64,000 nucleotides of DNA from Tardiphaga sp052076105 (GCF_052076105.1 NZ_CP197245.1:2170001-2234000); one strand, 5' to 3'. Positions 17,860-26,730 are shown, counted from the first letter of the stretch. A program made the numbers and translations. The notes: a model not told the origin generated them from the sequence alone.

Positions 17860-17982
17860 TGTCGTCCCCGCGAAGGCGGGGACCCATAACCTCCGATCGC
17901 GTAATTGAAACGCCAAGCCGTCACGATCACGCTTCTGTTTTGTCTTCAGCGTGTATGGGTCCCCGCCTTCGCGGGGACGACA
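17860..17982. repeat. Perfect 29-bp inverted repeat, dispersed palindromic element pair
   Basis: Arms at 17860-17888 and 17954-17982 are exact reverse complements over 29 bp and enclose 65 bp. Each arm is also a hairpin (GTCCCCGC...GCGGGGAC). A solo copy of the same core occurs at 19150-19184. The pair lies between the SsuA-like gene and amiE and may end the upstream transcript. Confidence 0.8.
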
Positions 17983-18078
17983 GGCGGAGGAGCCGGTGCT
18001 TCTCGCATCCGTAAATCCACGTATTCCCGCCCTCCCATCGTCGGCCCACCATCGGACCGACAACGGGAGATTTGCGCG

Positions 18079-19119
18079 ATGCATCACGGCGATATTTCAT
18101 CCAGCAAGGACGCGGTTGGCGTCGCGGTCGTGAATTACAAGATGCCGCGGCTTCACACGAAGGCCGAGGTGTTGGCCAATGCGCAGAAGATCGCCGATAT
18201 GATCGTCGGGATGAAGATCGGTCTGCCCGGCATGGATCTGGTGATCTTCCCGGAATATTCCACGCAAGGCATCATGTATGACGAGAAGGAGATGTATGAG
18301 ACTGCATCTCTGGTCCCCGGCGACGAGACCGAGATCTTTGCCGAGGCCTGCCGCAAGGCCAAGGTCTGGGGCGTGTTCTCGCTGACCGGAGAGCGCCACG
18401 AGCAGCATCCACACAAGGCGCCCTACAACACGCTGATCCTGATGAACGACAAGGGCGAGATCGTTCAGAAATATCGCAAGATCATGCCATGGGTACCGAT
18501 CGAGGGCTGGTATCCCGGCAATTGCACCTATGTCTCCGAAGGTCCCAAGGGCCTCAAGGTCTCGCTGATCATCTGCGACGACGGCAACTATCCGGAGATC
18601 TGGCGCGACTGCGCCATGAAGGGCGCCGAACTGATCGTGCGCTGTCAGGGTTACATGTATCCCGCCAAGGATCAGCAGGTGCTGATGGCGAAGGCGATGG
18701 CATGGGCCAACAACACCTATGTGGCCGTGGCGAATGCGTCAGGTTTCGACGGCGTCTATTCGTATTTCGGCCATTCGGCGATCATCGGCTTCGATGGCCG
18801 CACGCTCGGCGAATGCGGCGAGGAAGATTACGGCATTCAATATGCCGCGCTGTCGAAATCATTGATCCGCGACGCCCGTCGCAACGGCCAGTCGGAGAAC
18901 CATCTCTTCAAGCTGCTGCATCGCGGCTACACCGGCACGATCAATTCCGGCGAAAGCAACAAGGGTGTGGCGGCGTGTCCGTTCGATTTCTATTCGACCT
19001 GGGTGAACAATCCCGACAAAGCGCGGGAGAATGTCGAGGCAATCACGCGCACGACTGTTGGTGTGGAGGAGTGCCCGATCGAGGGGCTGCCGCATGAGGG
19101 GATGTTGAACGATCGGTGA
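18079..19119 (+). CDS. amiE: Aliphatic amidase
   Basis: Nitrilase-superfamily amidase that hydrolyses short aliphatic amides to the acid and ammonia in the cytoplasm. The 346-residue sequence is collinear with Pseudomonas AmiE through nearly its whole length. The catalytic triad is in place: Glu59 (FPEY), Lys134 (KYRKIMPW) and Cys166 (IICDDGN). The start at 18079 follows GGGAGA by 9 bp; the open frame extends upstream through repeat DNA and is not coding there. The single-gene unit is flanked by palindromic repeats. Formamidase AmiF is related but differs in length and N-terminus. Confidence 0.95.
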   Translation: MHHGDISSSKDAVGVAVVNYKMPRLHTKAEVLANAQKIADMIVGMKIGLPGMDLVIFPEYSTQGIMYDEKEMYETASLVPGDETEIFAEACRKAKVWGVFSLTGERHEQHPHKAPYNTLILMNDKGEIVQKYRKIMPWVPIEGWYPGNCTYVSEGPKGLKVSLIICDDGNYPEIWRDCAMKGAELIVRCQGYMYPAKDQQVLMAKAMAWANNTYVAVANASGFDGVYSYFGHSAIIGFDGRTLGECGEEDYGIQYAALSKSLIRDARRNGQSENHLFKLLHRGYTGTINSGESNKGVAACPFDFYSTWVNNPDKARENVEAITRTTVGVEECPIEGLPHEGMLNDR

Positions 19120-19149
19120 GAGGCGATAGGTCGATCGCGCCCCCATCAC

Positions 19150-19184
19150 CACGTCGTCCCCGCGAAGGCGGGGACGACACGTGG
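19150..19184. repeat. Solo copy of the GTCGTCCCCGCG palindromic element
   Basis: A hairpin-forming element shares the core of the 17860/17982 pair. It lies in the gap between the convergent amiE and pxpA genes, where it could act as a bidirectional transcript end. Confidence 0.7.
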
Positions 19185-19196
19185 AGGCAATTGCGC

Positions 19197-19967
19197 TTAC
19201 AGCACCGTCTTGAATGGCGTCACATCAATCCCTGCAGCCTTCAGTCCATCTCGCACGTGGCGCCCGAGCTCGACCGCACCCGGCGTGTCGCCGTGAATAC
19301 ACACCGTGTCCATCTTCATCTTGATCACCTTGCCGGTGATCGAGATGACTTCGCCGGTCTGTGCCATCTTTACCACGCGGTCGGCGACCATGACGGGATC
19401 GTGTAGCACTGCGCCGGGCTTCTTGCGCGAGACGAGATTGCCGTTGTCCTCATAGGCTCGGTCGGCGAACACTTCATGCGCCAACGGGAGTCCGGCGGCT
19501 TCGCCTGCGGTCACCAGTTTGGAATTCGCCAGCACCACGAAAGTCAGATTGCGGTCGACGGCCTTGATGCCGGCGGCGATGGCGCGGGCGGTCATGTCGT
19601 CCTCGCAGGCGACATTGGAGATCGCGCCATGCGCCTTCACATGCGTGACCTTGTAGCCCTCCATGGCCGCGATGCCCTGCAAGGCGCCGATCTGGTACGC
19701 GATCAGGTTTTCGATCTCGAGCGCGGTGAGGCCGACGATGGGGCGGCGGCCGAAGCCGTGCAGGTCGCGATAGCCGGGATGCGCGCCAATCTTGACGTTG
19801 CGCGCCTTGGCAAGCTGCACCGTCTTGCGCATCACGTCGGCATCGCCGGCGTGATAGCCGCAGGCGATGTTGACGGAGCTCACGAGTTCGATCATCGCGG
19901 CGTCATTGCCCATCTCCCACATGCCGAAGCTTTCGCCGAGGTCGCAGTTCAGATCGATGGTCGCCAT
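19197..19967 (-). CDS. pxpA: 5-oxoprolinase subunit A (LamB/YcsF family)
   Basis: Subunit A of the ATP-dependent 5-oxoprolinase PxpABC, which opens pyroglutamate to glutamate. The 256-residue protein begins MATIDLNCDLGESFG and has the family blocks SVNIACGYHAGD, KIGAHPGYRD, VKAHGA and CIHGD. The start at 19967 is preceded by AAGGAGG on the minus strand; a longer open frame upstream is non-coding. It is the last gene of pxpB-pxpC-pxpA. Confidence 0.94.
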   Translation of the reverse strand: MATIDLNCDLGESFGMWEMGNDAAMIELVSSVNIACGYHAGDADVMRKTVQLAKARNVKIGAHPGYRDLHGFGRRPIVGLTALEIENLIAYQIGALQGIAAMEGYKVTHVKAHGAISNVACEDDMTARAIAAGIKAVDRNLTFVVLANSKLVTAGEAAGLPLAHEVFADRAYEDNGNLVSRKKPGAVLHDPVMVADRVVKMAQTGEVISITGKVIKMKMDTVCIHGDTPGAVELGRHVRDGLKAAGIDVTPFKTVL

Positions 19968-19998
19968 GGTCGTGCTCTTTCGTAAGGAGGGTTCGAAA

Positions 19999-21045
19999 TC
20001 AGTCGTGCGCGTTTGCTGGCAATCGCGCCTGCCACGTCTCGGCATCGGTTGCACTGACGGCGACGCCGGCGACATTGGCCGACAGCAGCGCCTTGATGTC
20101 CAGCATCAGGATGTTGGAATCATGGACGCGGCCGGGAAGGCTCTGCAGCAGTTCGGCGAAGGCGCGGTATTCCGCCTGCGCCTCGGTCATCGTGATCGCC
20201 TTGAAGCGGAAAGCGCGGCCCGGCTGGGTCTGGCCGAACCGGCCGAGATCCGTCGAGATCACGGTCGCGATTTTCGGATAGCCGCCCGACGTGCCTCGGT
20301 CGGGCATCAGCACGATGGGCTGGCCATTGCCGGGCACCTGGATGCTGCCATTGACCGTGCCGTCGGAGACGATGTTGTGGCCGTGGAGATGCTTGATGAC
20401 CGGTCCCTCAAGGCGATAGCCCATGCGGTCGCTGGTCGCCGAGATCTTCCAGTCGCTGTTCAGAAACAGTTCCTTGGCGTCACCGAATTCGTCATCCTGA
20501 GGTCCAAGCACCACGCGGATTGGACCCTCGACCGGCGCGGGCAGGTCGATGCGCTTCTCGTTGGCGCTGCTCGCCGTCGCCACCAGCAATTCGTCACCGG
20601 CCTGCAGCGGGCGGGGATAGGGACTGCCGAGACCGGCGCGGGCATTCACGGCCAGGCTGCCGAACATTGGCTCGCCGCGCACGCCGCCTTCGATGGCGAG
20701 ATAGCCGAAGGTACCGGCGCGGGCGACGCCGAGATTGAGGCTCTCGCCGTCGGCCAGCATGACGGATGTATTGACGTTGAAGGGCGTGCCCGCGATATCG
20801 GCTGGGCGTGTTGCACCGGTGAGCGAGATCCGGACGGCGCCGCCTTTGGCAGTGAAGACGGAATTCAACGGACCGAGTTCAATGGTCGCTGCGAACAGCG
20901 TGTTGCCGAGCAGGGCATTGGCGGCGGCCATCGCCAGTCGATCGACGGCGCCCGATGGTACCAGGCCATAGCGCTGTGCGCCGAACCGGCCGACATCCTG
21001 CACCGACGTGCCCGGGCTCACGGACGTGACGATGAGCTTGCTCAT
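19999..21045 (-). CDS. pxpC: 5-oxoprolinase subunit C (biotin-dependent carboxyltransferase family, KipA/AHS2)
   Basis: Subunit C of PxpABC, 348 residues. It begins MSKLIVTSVSPGTSVQDVGR, the standard AHS2 opening, with GAQRYGLVPSGAVDRLAMAAANALLGN following and DRGTSGGYPKIATVI near residue 260. The start at 21045 overlaps the pxpB stop by four bases (ATGA type), so the upstream extension of the frame is not used. Confidence 0.94.
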   Translation of the reverse strand: MSKLIVTSVSPGTSVQDVGRFGAQRYGLVPSGAVDRLAMAAANALLGNTLFAATIELGPLNSVFTAKGGAVRISLTGATRPADIAGTPFNVNTSVMLADGESLNLGVARAGTFGYLAIEGGVRGEPMFGSLAVNARAGLGSPYPRPLQAGDELLVATASSANEKRIDLPAPVEGPIRVVLGPQDDEFGDAKELFLNSDWKISATSDRMGYRLEGPVIKHLHGHNIVSDGTVNGSIQVPGNGQPIVLMPDRGTSGGYPKIATVISTDLGRFGQTQPGRAFRFKAITMTEAQAEYRAFAELLQSLPGRVHDSNILMLDIKALLSANVAGVAVSATDAETWQARLPANAHD

Positions 21046-21773
21046 GATGCGATCAGCTCCGCGACAAATTCGCCAGCCTCGGCCGCGCGGTCCTGCTCGG
21101 CAAATGTCTTCTCGTCGACGGCGGCGAAGGTGATGGCGTCGCCGGGCTCCAGAAGAAATGTCGGATCGCGGCCGAGCTGATAGGTGCGCACGGCGGTGCG
21201 CCCCAGGAGATGCCAGCCGCTCGGGCCGGCGAGGCATTGCACGCCGGTCTGGATACCGCCGATGGAGATCGTGCCGGGCGGCGTCAGCAGCCGGGGATTC
21301 TGCCGGCGTGACATCTGCATCGAACTGGGCAATCCGCTGAGATAGGACCAGCCCGGCGTGAAGCCGATCATCGCCACCTTGTAGTCGCCGCCCACATGGC
21401 GCGCGACCACTTCGTCCGGCGTGATGTTCAGCGCCTTGGCGACGTCTTCGAGATCGATGCCGTTCTCGCCGCCATAGGCGACGGGAATGCGCCAGCGCCG
21501 GGCCGCCTTGGCTTCGGGGAGCGGCTGCAGCGCCAGTTCGGTCAGCTTCTCACCCAAGGCATCGAAGCCGATCTGCAGCGGATCGTAATGCACCAGCAGG
21601 GAGCGATAGGTCGGCACGGTTTCGGTGACGGCAGCAAGGCCGGCGGACGCGACGAGTTTGTCGAGCGCCAGCACCCGGCGGTTGGCTTCCTCGTCGATGG
21701 TGCGGCTGAATTCGACGGTGATGGCAGCATCGCCACTGGGGAGGATGCGGGGCGGGGAGAGAGCTGCGACCAT
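21042..21773 (-). CDS. pxpB: 5-oxoprolinase subunit B (KipI/AHS1)
   Basis: Subunit B of PxpABC, 243 residues. It has the AHS1 features LPSGDAAITVEF near the N-terminus, YRSLLVHYDP, IPVAYGGENGIDL, GFTPGWSYLSGLP and IQTGVQCLAGPSGWHLLG. It is the first gene of the minus-strand pxpBCA operon; the promoter should lie in 21774-21900. Confidence 0.94.
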   Translation of the reverse strand: MVAALSPPRILPSGDAAITVEFSRTIDEEANRRVLALDKLVASAGLAAVTETVPTYRSLLVHYDPLQIGFDALGEKLTELALQPLPEAKAARRWRIPVAYGGENGIDLEDVAKALNITPDEVVARHVGGDYKVAMIGFTPGWSYLSGLPSSMQMSRRQNPRLLTPPGTISIGGIQTGVQCLAGPSGWHLLGRTAVRTYQLGRDPTFLLEPGDAITFAAVDEKTFAEQDRAAEAGEFVAELIAS

Positions 21774-22024
21774 GGCCTCACAACGTCAGTATTGGACAGT
21801 CATGCATAGCGCGTTTTACCAGCGAGTGGAATTCGCAATCTGAAAATAGCCGTGCATCTTCAATAAATTAATGCACATGTTGGCGATAAGCCGTGCTGAT
21901 CGCAAAGGTTTCACCACATTGCATGGCACTTTGAAGCAGCAGCCCTTGACGCGCTGGCATTCCACCGCAAGATGCGCCGCGATTAATTCAACGTCCTGCA
22001 TCCTCTGACCCAAGAGCCCCGTCT

Positions 22025-22723
22025 ATGTCCCTGACACCCGAAGCCATTGCCACCCTGTCCAAGATCTCCACCGCGACCATCACCACGGTGCTGCTGAAGA
22101 AAGGACTGCGCAATGTCTGGCTGCGTGGCGCCAAGCCGTTGCGTCCGGGCATGCCGCGTCTTGTCGGCCCGGCTTTCACGCTGCGCTTCGTGCCGGCGCG
22201 TGAAGATCTGGCCACGCCGGAATCGTGGTCGTCGCCGATTTCGACCCGTACCGCCATCGAGGCGATGCCGGAAGGCTGCATCGCGGTGGTCGATGCCATG
22301 GGCATCACCGACGCCGGCATTTTCGGCGACATCCTCTGCGCCCGCATGCAGAAGCGCAATGTGGCTGCGCTGGTCACCGACGGCGTTGTGCGTGATCTCG
22401 AAGGCGTGCTCGGCACCAATCTTCCGGTGTGGTGTGACGGCTATGCTGCGCCCGCCTCGGTCACCGGCCTGACCTTCGTCGGATGGGGCGAACCGATCGG
22501 CTGCGGCGGCGTTGCCATCTTCCCGGACGACGTCATCGTCGCCGACCAGGATGGCGCGGTTGTTATTCCGAAGGCCTTCCTCGAGCATGTTCTCGCTGAG
22601 GGCGAGGAGCAGGAGCGCATGGAAGCCTGGATCGTCAACGAGGTGAACAACGGCGCCTCGCTGCCCGGCCTGTATCCGATGAACGCCGAGACCAAGGCGC
22701 GTTACGCCGCGTCGAAGAAGTAA
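22025..22723 (+). CDS. RraA-like / 4-hydroxy-4-methyl-2-oxoglutarate aldolase family protein
   Basis: Protein of the RraA fold, 232 residues, with the conserved GDILCARMQKRNVAALVTDGVVRD block whose Arg-Asp pair binds substrate and metal in HMG/CHA aldolases. The end part DDVIVADQDGAVVIP is also typical. Such proteins are often annotated as ribonuclease regulators, but in operons with catabolic genes an aldolase or decarboxylase role is more likely. It is followed after 27 bp by a cupin gene, probably co-transcribed. Confidence 0.82.
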   Translation: MSLTPEAIATLSKISTATITTVLLKKGLRNVWLRGAKPLRPGMPRLVGPAFTLRFVPAREDLATPESWSSPISTRTAIEAMPEGCIAVVDAMGITDAGIFGDILCARMQKRNVAALVTDGVVRDLEGVLGTNLPVWCDGYAAPASVTGLTFVGWGEPIGCGGVAIFPDDVIVADQDGAVVIPKAFLEHVLAEGEEQERMEAWIVNEVNNGASLPGLYPMNAETKARYAASKK

Positions 22724-22750
22724 CGCACACAACAACAGCGAGACCGTGCC

Positions 22751-23155
22751 ATGAAGCTTTTCCCGGCAGGTTCGCGCCCGACCAACAGGGCGCCGGAGGA
22801 ATACTTCACGGGCACGGTCTGGCAGGATCCGGTGATTGTCGCGGAAGCGCCGGCGCGGCTGGTGACCTTCCGCGTCAGTTTCGAGCCGGGCGCACGCACC
22901 GCCTGGCACACCCATCCGTTCGGGCAGACGCTCTATGTGATCGCAGGCGTCGGGCGCTTTCAGACCGAAGGCGAGCCGGTCGTCGAGATCAAGCCGGGCG
23001 ACACCGTCTGGATCCCGCCGGGCGAGAAGCACTGGCACGGGGCGGCGCCGACCACCGGCATGACCCATATCGCCATGCAGGAAGCGCTCGACGGCAAGAC
23101 CGCAGACTGGATGGAGAAGGTGACCGACGCACAGTATGCGGCACCTGTAGGCTAG
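22751..23155 (+). CDS. Cupin-domain protein
   Basis: Small single-domain cupin, 134 residues. Motif 1 is AWHTHPFGQTLYVIAGVGRF (residues about 55-74) and motif 2 is KPGDTVWIPPGEKHWHGA, giving His/His/Gln or Glu/His metal ligands. The pattern resembles the cupins annotated as (R)-mandelonitrile lyase-like or quercetin-dioxygenase-like. The substrate is unknown. Probably in an operon with the RraA-like gene. Confidence 0.82.
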   Translation: MKLFPAGSRPTNRAPEEYFTGTVWQDPVIVAEAPARLVTFRVSFEPGARTAWHTHPFGQTLYVIAGVGRFQTEGEPVVEIKPGDTVWIPPGEKHWHGAAPTTGMTHIAMQEALDGKTADWMEKVTDAQYAAPVG

Positions 23156-23196
23156 GTCGGCCGCGCCTCGTCGAGATGCGAGGCCGCCTGCGGACG

Positions 23197-23661
23197 TCAG
23201 AAATCCAGCGGTGCGTTGTCGACGACTTCTTTCATGACGAAAAAGGTGCGGGTCTGGCGGACGCCGGGCAGCGCAATGAGCTGCGTGCCGTGGATACGGT
23301 TGAAATCGGCCATGTCGCCGACGCGGATTTTCAGGAAGTAATCGAAGTCGCCGGCGACCAGGTGGCAATCGAGAACGAATTTCAGTTTGGCTACCGCTTT
23401 TTCAAACACTGAAAAGCTTTCCGGTGTCGAGCGATCGAGCACGACACCTACCATGACCAGCGCGCCGCGGTTGACCTTCTCGGGTGCAATGACGGCCCGG
23501 GTACCACGGATATAGCCTTCGTCAAACAGCTGCTGCGTGCGGCGATGACACGTGGCGGGACTGACATTTATCTTCGCCGCCAGATCGGCGTTGCTCAGAC
23601 GTCCGTCCTTCTGCAGCAGATGCAGCATCCGCAGGCTGATCTTATCCAGCATTTCGCCCAT
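23197..23661 (-). CDS. acdR: Lrp/AsnC family regulator, probable AcdR
   Basis: Leucine-responsive-type regulator, 154 residues: N-terminal helix-turn-helix (LSNADLAAKINVSPATCHRRTQQL, residues about 20-43) and C-terminal RAM ligand-binding domain. It is divergent from acdS with 156 bp between starts, the arrangement of AcdR, which controls ACC deaminase in rhizobia and pseudomonads. A 17-bp palindrome lies 15-31 bp before its start, overlapping the ribosome site, which suggests autoregulation. The name is inferred from position. Confidence 0.85.
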   Translation of the reverse strand: MGEMLDKISLRMLHLLQKDGRLSNADLAAKINVSPATCHRRTQQLFDEGYIRGTRAVIAPEKVNRGALVMVGVVLDRSTPESFSVFEKAVAKLKFVLDCHLVAGDFDYFLKIRVGDMADFNRIHGTQLIALPGVRQTRTFFVMKEVVDNAPLDF

Positions 23662-23675
23662 GAAAGAATCTTCCT

Positions 23676-23692
23676 ATATTTTGTCAAAATAT
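23676..23692. promoter_or_regulatory. Candidate AcdR operator 1
   Basis: Perfect 17-bp palindrome with arms ATATTTTG and CAAAATAT around a single T. It has the AT-rich centre and size expected of an Lrp-family box. It lies just upstream of acdR. Confidence 0.55.
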
Positions 23693-23739
23693 GCGTCAGA
23701 AGAACAGTATCGACGCATGATAGCCATTGAAAGGAGCAA

Positions 23740-23758
23740 TTCAAAGGCGACCTTTGAA
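23740..23758. promoter_or_regulatory. Candidate AcdR operator 2
   Basis: Perfect dyad with arms TTCAAAGG and CCTTTGAA separated by CGA, 60-78 bp before the acdS start. It differs in sequence from operator 1, so it could bind AcdR in another ligand state or a second regulator. Confidence 0.5.
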
Positions 23759-23817
23759 AGCACCTTCCATGCTTAGAATGATAGCATCGGATCATCTTTC
23801 ACTGGGACAGGTGTCAC

Positions 23818-24831
23818 ATGCTCGAAGGCTTCGAACGCTATCCGCTCACTTTCGGTCCGACCTATATCGAGAAGCTGGAGAAGCTCTCGGCCCATCTCGG
23901 CGGCAAGGTCGAACTCTACGCCAAGCGCGAGGACTGCAATTCCGGGCTGGCCTATGGTGGCAACAAGCTGCGCAAGCTCGAATACATCATCCCCGATGCG
24001 ATCGCCTCCAATGCCGATACGCTGGTGTCGATTGGCGGCGTGCAATCAAATCACACGCGTATGGTCGCGGCCGTTGCTGCCAAGATCGGTATGAAGTGCC
24101 GGCTGGTGCAGGAGAGCTGGGTGCCGCATGAGGATGCCGTCTACGACCGTGTCGGCAATATCATGCTCAGCCGGATCATGGGCGCGGATGTCCAGCTCGT
24201 CGACGAAGGCTTTGACATCGGCATCCGCCATAGCTGGGAAGAGGCGATCGAGGATGTGAAGGCCAAGGGCGGCAAGCCCTACGCTATTCCGGCTGGTGCC
24301 TCCGTGCATAAATTCGGCGGTCTCGGCTATGTCGGCTTTGCCGAAGAAGTCCGGGCGCAGGAGAAGGAACTCGGCTTTGCATTCGACTACATCGTCGTCT
24401 GCACCGTGACCGGCTCGACCCATGCCGGTATGCTGGTGGGCTTCGCCAAGGACGACCGCCAACGCAGGGTGATCGGTATCGATGCCTCTTTCACGCCGGT
24501 CCAGACCAAGGCGCAGGTGCTGCAGATCGCGCAGGACACGGCCAAGCTCGTCAAGCTCGGCAAGGACATTGTCGCGGACGACGTCGTACTGATCGAGGAC
24601 TACGCCTATCCCGTTTATGGCGTGCCATCGGAAGAGACCAAGGACGCCATCCGCCTGTGCGCGCGTCTGGAGGGCATGATCACCGACCCTGTCTATGAAG
24701 GGAAATCGATGCAGGGGATGATCGACCTCGTGCAGAAGGGTTACTTCCCTGAAGGATCCAAGGTGCTCTATGCACATCTCGGCGGAGCGCCGGCGCTGAA
24801 TGGATACGGCTACGCGTTCCGCAATGGATAG
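23818..24831 (+). CDS. acdS: 1-Aminocyclopropane-1-carboxylate deaminase
   Basis: PLP enzyme that splits the plant ethylene precursor ACC into 2-oxobutyrate and ammonia, a plant-growth-promoting trait. The 337-residue sequence follows Pseudomonas AcdS with one residue fewer at the N-terminus. PLP lysine is Lys50 (GGNK). The residues that separate true ACC deaminases from D-cysteine desulfhydrases are kept: Tyr293-Glu294 (PVYEGKS) and Leu321 (AHLGGAP). The nucleophile region SIGGVQSNHTR is present. Divergent from the Lrp-type regulator with two palindromes between. Confidence 0.95.
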   Translation: MLEGFERYPLTFGPTYIEKLEKLSAHLGGKVELYAKREDCNSGLAYGGNKLRKLEYIIPDAIASNADTLVSIGGVQSNHTRMVAAVAAKIGMKCRLVQESWVPHEDAVYDRVGNIMLSRIMGADVQLVDEGFDIGIRHSWEEAIEDVKAKGGKPYAIPAGASVHKFGGLGYVGFAEEVRAQEKELGFAFDYIVVCTVTGSTHAGMLVGFAKDDRQRRVIGIDASFTPVQTKAQVLQIAQDTAKLVKLGKDIVADDVVLIEDYAYPVYGVPSEETKDAIRLCARLEGMITDPVYEGKSMQGMIDLVQKGYFPEGSKVLYAHLGGAPALNGYGYAFRNG

Positions 24832-24885
24832 ATGTCGTCACATCGCGTGCGCCGGCTTTGCGTCCGGCGCGCCGATGGCCTCCTG

Positions 24886-25680
24886 TCACTCGAACCAGCG
24901 GTTGACGGTCGCGCGGAAACTGCCGTCTTCCTGCATGATGTGCAGCCACTGGTCGACGAAGGCCTTCAGCGCGACATCGCGCTGGAGCCAATAGGCCTTC
25001 TCGGCGAAATCGAACGGCGTGTCGGGATGCACGGCGCAGAGCACACCGTGATGCAGCTTCTGCTGATAACGCGTTTCCGACGCATCGGTCATCATCAGGT
25101 CGGCGCGGCCCTGTGCGATCTCGTCGAAGATGCGGGTATTGTCGTTGAAGACGGTGATCTCGGCTGACTTGATATGCGCCCGTGCAAAGCGCTCATTGGT
25201 GCCGCCCGGATTCACGATCACCTTGACGCCGGGACGATCGATCTCGGCGAGAGTGCCGAATTTCCCGGTGTCAGCACAGCGCGCGATCGGCGTCTTGCCC
25301 TCGCGCATGATGGGGATCGAGAACACGCCCTTCTTCTGCCGGTCGAGGGTGATCGACACGCCGCCCATCACCATATCGAACTGGTCTGCCGCAAAGTCCG
25401 CTGACAGTTTTGGCCAGCTGGTTTTCACATAGTCGACCTTGACGCCGAGCGCTTTTCCGAGTGCTTCCGCCATCTCGACGTCGAAGCCCTTGAACGATGT
25501 CGTGACAGGATCGAACGCGCTGAACGGCATGTAGTCGCCGGTTAATCCAACACGCAGCGTTCCCCGGGCAATGATATCGTCGAGGCGGGACGGTGAGGGC
25601 GCAGGGGCCGGCGTTTGTGCCTGCAAGGGCGCCGCAAGCAGCATGCAGGCTGCCAGCCAGGCGGCGGTGATCCGGATCAT
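24886..25680 (-). CDS. Periplasmic cyclohexadienyl/arogenate dehydratase-like protein (PheC family)
   Basis: Signal peptide (residues 1-22, LQAQ) and a type-3 solute-binding fold, 264 residues. The sequence resembles the secreted cyclohexadienyl dehydratase PheC more than amino-acid transporter binding proteins: GVSITLDRQKK, MREGKTPIARC, VIVNPGGTNERFARAH, DLMMTDASETRYQQKLH and CAVHPDTPFDFAEKAYWL. PheC converts prephenate or arogenate to phenylpyruvate or phenylalanine. No transporter genes are adjacent, which supports an enzyme. A transport role cannot be excluded from sequence alone. Confidence 0.75.
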   Translation of the reverse strand: MIRITAAWLAACMLLAAPLQAQTPAPAPSPSRLDDIIARGTLRVGLTGDYMPFSAFDPVTTSFKGFDVEMAEALGKALGVKVDYVKTSWPKLSADFAADQFDMVMGGVSITLDRQKKGVFSIPIMREGKTPIARCADTGKFGTLAEIDRPGVKVIVNPGGTNERFARAHIKSAEITVFNDNTRIFDEIAQGRADLMMTDASETRYQQKLHHGVLCAVHPDTPFDFAEKAYWLQRDVALKAFVDQWLHIMQEDGSFRATVNRWFE

Positions 25681-25789
25681 GACGTCTCCCCCGTTTGTAT
25701 GGCGGAGCGCGCCGTTCAGGAGCGCACCGCGTTACGATCAGCTTACAGGGGATGTATATTCGTTCAATCGATGAGCGCGTCTGCCGGGA

Positions 25790-26560
25790 TCAGTTCACCC
25801 GCGTCCAGGTCTGGCCGCCGCAGAACATGCCACCGAAGGCACAACCCTGAACACGCAGCGTGTCACTGTCCTTCAGACCGATGGTCGAGTCATAGGTGCT
25901 GCCGCTGTTCGGATCGAAGATCTTTCCCGCCCATTTGTTGTTGCCGGGCTTCATGTTGATGAGCACCTTCTCCCCATTGGCCTCGGTCTTGGGATTCATC
26001 GAATAGCCGCACAGATTGGCGCCGCATTGTTCGATGCGAACCTTGCCTTCCTTCTTCTCGGTCATCCAGATGCCGAGCGGCGTTGCTGCGGCGGCAGGCG
26101 TCACCGGTGCGGGCGCATCCTGCTTGTTGACGGGATCTGTGGGCGGTGCGTTGGCGATGACTGTGGAGGGAGCAGATTTCTCGGCAGGCGCAGGTGCCGG
26201 GGCAGGCTGCGGGGCTACCGCGACGGAGGGTGAGGTCGGTGTGGTCGGAGCTGCTGCGGGAGCTTCGGCCTCTCTCGGAGTGACAACGGGCTTCTGCGTC
26301 TCGGCCGGCTTGGCCTTTGGTTCGGATCTCGGAGCGTTAGGGGCCTGCTCGCGCGTCTCGCGGTCCCGCTCGCGCTTGTTGCGCTTGGTGCCATATTCAT
26401 AGACGCCGGGAATGGACACCGAGATGCAGTCCGTCGAATTGCAGTCGCTTGGCGCTTCGATGGTAATGGTGCGGCCACCGATGTCGAACGAGTAGCTGTC
26501 GCCGGCCTGGGCGGCGGTGCTGGTCAGCAGGATGGCGGCGAGGGCGAAGAGCGGCTTCAT
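25790..26560 (-). CDS. Secreted DUF2147-like protein with Pro/Ala linker
   Basis: 256 residues: signal peptide (1-19), a short Cys-containing N-terminal segment, a low-complexity Pro/Ala/Thr linker (about residues 80-160), then a C-terminal domain of DUF2147 type (PLGIWMTEKKEGKVRIEQCGANLCGYS...). The start at 26560 gives a proper signal peptide; the longer open frame does not. DUF2147 proteins are lipocalin-like periplasmic proteins of unclear function. The linker suggests the domain is held away from the membrane or envelope. Confidence 0.75.
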   Translation of the reverse strand: MKPLFALAAILLTSTAAQAGDSYSFDIGGRTITIEAPSDCNSTDCISVSIPGVYEYGTKRNKRERDRETREQAPNAPRSEPKAKPAETQKPVVTPREAEAPAAAPTTPTSPSVAVAPQPAPAPAPAEKSAPSTVIANAPPTDPVNKQDAPAPVTPAAAATPLGIWMTEKKEGKVRIEQCGANLCGYSMNPKTEANGEKVLINMKPGNNKWAGKIFDPNSGSTYDSTIGLKDSDTLRVQGCAFGGMFCGGQTWTRVN

Positions 26561-26730
26561 GTGTCCTCCAAAGCGGTTGAAATCCTGCCCTGAACCGAGC
26601 CGCGGATGCGCCCGAACACCGTGATCCGCGTCACTCAGGGGGAATTGCAATTGCCTTGGTGTGTGGCGCCGAATGAAGAGGTGGTTCAATCATGCGCCGG
26701 ACATTTGCTGTTTGAGGCAGCCTGACGGGC

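Noticed and set aside
17860..19184. Possible CRISPR array from repeated GTCGTCCCCGCG units
   Set aside because: Copies are inverted hairpins with irregular spacing of 65 bp and over 1 kb, no regular spacers and no cas genes.
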